From NCBI GenBank assembly GCA_900552315.1, contig URZM01000024.1, positions 1-18,005 on the forward strand: a stretch of DNA of 18,005 bases, written 5' to 3'. The notes beneath the pieces are model-generated. The model made no database searches and was not told where the DNA came from. It worked only from the letters and a program-made list of their open reading frames with translations. This DNA is from an uncultured Bacteroidales bacterium (lineage in GTDB: Bacteria > Bacteroidota > Bacteroidia > Bacteroidales > Muribaculaceae). A program made the translations under genes and the position numbers. Of this stretch, positions 14,981 through 18,005 are shown piece by piece. How positions within the stretch are numbered: the stretch's first letter is position 1; every line of letters begins with the position of its first letter.

Positions 14981-16654
14981 TTAATTATGGTGTGAGAGGA
15001 GTGAGCGCGCGTTGAGCAGGGCGGCCTCGTCGACGGTGGTGCCTCCGAGCATCCGTGCGGTCTCGCGTACACGCTCTTCGTCGTCCAATGGGCGGATGTG
15101 GGTATGGGTGGCCTCGTCGGTATCCTCCTTGTAGACCTTGAGATGCGCGTCGCCCACGGCTGCCACCTGCGGCAGATGTGTTATGGCGAGCACCTGGATT
15201 CTCGAGGAGATCTCTTTCATGAGCAGTGCCATGCGTGCGGCGATGTCACCGCTCACACCGGTGTCCACCTCGTCGAAAATTATGGTAGGAAGGTTCATGC
15301 GGGACGCCACTATGGCTTTAAGGCACAGCATGAGACGCGAGATCTCACCGCCTGATGCGATCTTCTCCACGGGCATGAGGGGCTGGTTCTTGTTGAAGGC
15401 GCACTGGAACGAGGGAATGTCCTGTCCGCCGGCAGTCAGCTTCCCTACAGTGGTCATGGCGCTGAACTTGAGATTGTGCATGCCCAGGGGCCGCGCCAGC
15501 TCATTAAGGCGTGCTGCGAAAGCATCTGCGGCGGCGCGTCGTGTGGCGGAAAGCGCGTCGGCCAGCAGGCGCAGTTCCTTGCCCTTGGCCTTCAGGGCGC
15601 GTTCCAGCTCCGGCAGCTCGGAGTCGGCGTCCTCTATGGAGGCGTATTCCGACTCCAGGGTGTCCAGCAGGTCGAGAAGCCCCTGCTCGTCGGAGACGTT
15701 GAAACGGCGCTGCGCGTCATACAGGGTCCCGAGGCGCTCATCGACTTTGCGCAGCAACTCCGGATTCGAGTCCACCCGCTCCAGGTAGTCGGCCAGTGTC
15801 TCAGATATGTCAGTCAGCTCTATCAAGGCGCTTTCCAGGCGTACTGGCAGGGATGGCTGGTCAACGTCATCGCGCTCGAACAGGGAGAGGTTCACGCCTT
15901 GCAGGAGAGACTTGACGTCGTGCAGGCGCGACAGCACCGAACTTTCCCCCGCCGTGAAATGTGCGGTGGCGGCAGCCAGGGATTCGGATATGGATACGGA
16001 GTCGGACAGAATCTCCAGACGGCGTTCCAGCTCTTTCTGCTCCCCGGCCTTCGGCTTGAGCTTGTGCAGCTGGTCCAGGCGGAAGCGGATGAACTCCGCG
16101 TTCTCCCTGCTGCGGGTGGCACGCTCCTTGAGCGCGGTGATATGGCGGCGCAGCTCCACGTATTGCCGGAAGCATGACGAGTAGTCGTGCAATTCGCGGC
16201 CGTTGTCGGCCAACGAGTCCAACACGCGTAGCTGGAAATCGCGCGAGCCGATAAGCAGGTTCTGGTGCTGCGAGTGTATGTCCACCAGGCGGGAGGCCAC
16301 CTGGGAGAGCAGGGAGGTGGTGACGGGGGTGTCGTTGATGAAGGCTCGCGAGCGGCCGGAAGGGCTCACCTCGCGGCGCAGCAACAGGTCGTCGTCCCAG
16401 TCGAGTCCCTGCTCCTCGAACATTTCGCGCAGCCCGTAGCCGGAGGCGTCGAATACGCCCTCTACCACCATCTTGCGGTCTGCGGAGCGCGCCTTGCGCG
16501 AGTCGGAACGCGCGCCCAGGAGCATGGATAGCGCCCCGAGCAGTATGGACTTGCCCGCGCCGGTCTCGCCGGTGATGATGGTGAGGCCGGACCCCAGGCT
16601 CATCTCCAGGCTGTCGATAAGGGCATAATTGCTGATATACAGTTTCTTGAGCAT
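14981..16654 (-). CDS. recN: DNA repair protein RecN
   Basis: A 557-residue SMC-like ATPase of normal RecN length. RecN acts in the cytoplasm at double-strand breaks and supports RecA-dependent recombination repair. The N-terminal head has MLKKLYISNYALIDSLEM and the Walker A GETGAGKS (residues 29-36). Long charged coiled-coil arms follow (about 150-390), and the C-terminal head carries the signature ASGGEISRLMLCLKAI and Walker B TIIFDEVDTGVSG with Asp461 and Glu462. ITHLPQVAAVGDAHLKVYK follows as in other RecN proteins. It begins 3 bases after the porD stop. No LexA-type site can be judged, because the operon's promoter lies outside the window. Confidence 0.97.
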   Translation of the reverse strand: MLKKLYISNYALIDSLEMSLGSGLTIITGETGAGKSILLGALSMLLGARSDSRKARSADRKMVVEGVFDASGYGLREMFEEQGLDWDDDLLLRREVSPSGRSRAFINDTPVTTSLLSQVASRLVDIHSQHQNLLIGSRDFQLRVLDSLADNGRELHDYSSCFRQYVELRRHITALKERATRSRENAEFIRFRLDQLHKLKPKAGEQKELERRLEILSDSVSISESLAAATAHFTAGESSVLSRLHDVKSLLQGVNLSLFERDDVDQPSLPVRLESALIELTDISETLADYLERVDSNPELLRKVDERLGTLYDAQRRFNVSDEQGLLDLLDTLESEYASIEDADSELPELERALKAKGKELRLLADALSATRRAAADAFAARLNELARPLGMHNLKFSAMTTVGKLTAGGQDIPSFQCAFNKNQPLMPVEKIASGGEISRLMLCLKAIVASRMNLPTIIFDEVDTGVSGDIAARMALLMKEISSRIQVLAITHLPQVAAVGDAHLKVYKEDTDEATHTHIRPLDDEERVRETARMLGGTTVDEAALLNARSLLSHHN

Positions 16655-16657
16655 CCG

Positions 16658-17572
16658 TTACTTGTTTTGTTCAGGATTGCGAATCTTCTCCAGCCGCTCG
16701 GTCTCCGTGGGGTAAATCTCCTTGAGGAGGTTGTAGACATCCGTGCGCTCGGACTCCGGGGCGCCGGAGTATACGTTCACCAGCTCGTCGAGCTTGGTGT
16801 CCTTGAATATGGAGAGGGCCACGCTCATGGGGGCGGCGGCGTGGATTTTCTTTATCTGCTGCAAGGATTCCGTGATGGCCGCGCGGCCCTTGTCGGGACT
16901 GGTCACCATCTCGTCCAGACCTTTGCGGTGATAATTGTAGAGGAGGTCCCTGATGCCGGATGTGGCGGCGTCGGTGTAGGAGGACAGCACGGCGCTGCGG
17001 TTCTTCGTGTCCTCGAAGGCTCGCCACCCTGTCTCGCCGCTGCTTTGGGCCATCTGAACTATGGTGGCCACCTTGTCGAAATATGGCTGTCCGCCCAGGG
17101 GGGAGAAGGAGTCGAAATCGAGGGCGAGGAAGAGGTAGACATAGTAGTTGAGGATGCCCGTGAGATTGTCCTCCCAAGTGGACTCGTTGAAATTGAGCGG
17201 TTCGCCGCGCCTGTGCGTGAATTCTATCTTGGTGTCCTTGAAATTAAGCAAGGTGGTTGTATAGGTGGAGTTGTAGACGGGGCGCGAGAGCTGCACCTGC
17301 AGGTCGCCGGTGAATTTCTCGTCCTCGTACTTGCTTATGGTGAAGAAGAGGCGGCACTCTATCTTCTCGTTCACGGCGAACTGGGTGTTGGTCCATTTGC
17401 GGGTGTTGACATACTCTGTCATGGCCTCCTGCAGCTCCTCGAAGGGGGACTTGTCGGTACCCTCTATCTTGGAGGAGTTCACCTCGACGGTGCAGTTGAG
17501 TTCCTGCGCCCGCGCCGCGAAAAGCAGGCAGGCGGCAGCCATGGAGAATATGAATAGTCGTAGTCTTGTCAT
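16658..17572 (-). CDS. porD: DUF4835 protein, annotated in the family as type IX secretion protein PorD
   Basis: A 304-residue secreted or periplasmic protein with a signal peptide (MTRLRLFIFSMAAACLLFAARAQ, cleavage after about residue 22). The mature part matches DUF4835: ELNCTVEVNSSKIEGTDKSPFEELQEAMTEYVN-type start, a middle region with EDNLTGILNYYVYLFLALDFDSFSPLGG, and a helical end. DUF4835 proteins are named PorD in current annotation and linked to type IX secretion; I know of no defined biochemical role. The gene overlaps the coaBC stop by four bases (17569-17572) and ends 3 bases before recN, an order I recall as common in Bacteroidota. Its presence is compatible with the sorting-tail-like end of the 1464-residue protein, but no other secretion component is in the window. 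Confidence 0.82.
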   Translation of the reverse strand: MTRLRLFIFSMAAACLLFAARAQELNCTVEVNSSKIEGTDKSPFEELQEAMTEYVNTRKWTNTQFAVNEKIECRLFFTISKYEDEKFTGDLQVQLSRPVYNSTYTTTLLNFKDTKIEFTHRRGEPLNFNESTWEDNLTGILNYYVYLFLALDFDSFSPLGGQPYFDKVATIVQMAQSSGETGWRAFEDTKNRSAVLSSYTDAATSGIRDLLYNYHRKGLDEMVTSPDKGRAAITESLQQIKKIHAAAPMSVALSIFKDTKLDELVNVYSGAPESERTDVYNLLKEIYPTETERLEKIRNPEQNK

Positions 17573-18005
17573 GCGTTTGTGAATACGGTGTCCAGGATGT
17601 CGGAGGCCACCTCGGCCTTGGTTTTGGCGGGGAAGGGCACTACACGGCCCGTGGCGGACTCTATCATGGTCACCTTGTTTGTGTCCTTGCCGAAACCGGC
17701 CTCCTTGTCGCGCAGGGAGTTGAGCACTATCCAGTCGAGATTCTTGCGTCGCGCCTTGGCGCGGGCGTTCTCCAGCTCATGGTCAGTCTCAAGGGCGAAG
17801 CCCACGAGGAGCTGCCCTGGCCGTTTGGCGGCTCCCAGGGAGGCGGCTATGTCGGGATTTGCCACGAGGCGCAGGAGAAGCTCGCCGTGCCCCTCGCGCT
17901 TCATCTTGGAGTCGGCGCGCTCGGCGGGCCTGTAGTCGGCCACGGCGGCGCACATCACCGCCGCGTCGCAGCCCTGGAACTCGGCCACGCAGGCGGCGCA
18001 CATCT
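17569..18005 (-). CDS. coaBC: Phosphopantothenoylcysteine synthetase/decarboxylase, 3' part (CoaB domain)
   Basis: The reading frame is open to the right edge, so the Met at 18003 is internal and only about 145 of an expected 400 residues are visible. They form the end of the CoaB synthetase domain: AAVADYRP, SKMKREG (KxKK-type loop), NPDIAASLG, LLVGFALETDHELENARAKARRKNLDWIVLN and a final stretch with KVTMIES and FPAKTKAEVASDILD (motifs listed separately). The bifunctional enzyme joins cysteine to 4'-phosphopantothenate and then decarboxylates the product, the middle of CoA synthesis. The N-terminal CoaC flavoprotein domain should lie beyond the window. The stop overlaps the porD start by four bases, so it heads the coaBC-porD-recN-rlmB unit as far as can be seen. 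Confidence 0.93.
   Translation of the reverse strand, partial: MCAACVAEFQGCDAAVMCAAVADYRPAERADSKMKREGHGELLLRLVANPDIAASLGAAKRPGQLLVGFALETDHELENARAKARRKNLDWIVLNSLRDKEAGFGKDTNKVTMIESATGRVVPFPAKTKAEVASDILDTVFTNA

Overview
This is a chromosomal core-genome window of a Bacteroidota bacterium, almost certainly order Bacteroidales. A GC-rich gut lineage such as Muribaculaceae would fit, but the family is inference. The grounds are the TTG-N20-TAnnTTTG promoters, the lack of Shine-Dalgarno sequences, the gene order rpsL-rpsG-fusA-rpsJ without tuf, the DUF4835/PorD, DUF5606 and YbbR genes, a long NusB with an N-terminal extension, and a secreted fibronectin/anchor-J protein with a type IX-like tail. 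All 15 genes I can support lie on the minus strand, so the window reads from right to left. The first and last genes are cut by the window edges.

Layout in the direction of transcription: (1) 18005-14171: coaBC (3' part), porD/DUF4835, recN and rlmB. They are packed with a 4-base overlap or short gaps and look like one transcription unit. (2) 14147-10249: a promoter close in front of nusB, then yajC, ybbR, coaE and a DUF5606 gene, again tightly packed. (3) 10248-10101: a GC-rich non-coding stretch with a strong potential stem-loop. (4) 10073-8355: a promoter and a membrane-spanning regulator with periplasmic TPRs and a cytoplasmic AraC-type DNA-binding domain. (5) 8354-8100: an intergenic region with two perfect inverted repeats, one of which brackets the promoter of the next gene. 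(6) 8099-3705: a 1464-residue exported multidomain protein, followed by a clear intrinsic terminator. (7) 3554-1: promoter, long leader and the start of the ribosomal-protein supercluster (rpsL, rpsG, fusA, rpsJ), which continues past the left edge.

Most genes are housekeeping: coenzyme A synthesis (coaBC, coaE), DNA repair (recN), rRNA methylation (rlmB), transcription antitermination (nusB), Sec-linked membrane functions (yajC) and translation. The accessory part is the pair at 10004-3705, a membrane-bound AraC regulator beside a large surface or secreted protein whose promoter sits inside a palindromic pair of sites. I see no CRISPR array, tRNA, rRNA, insertion sequence or phage gene. The most unusual observations are the inverted repeat around the promoter near 8190, the second repeat near 8300, the internal duplication inside NusB, and the structured GC-rich gap near 10160.
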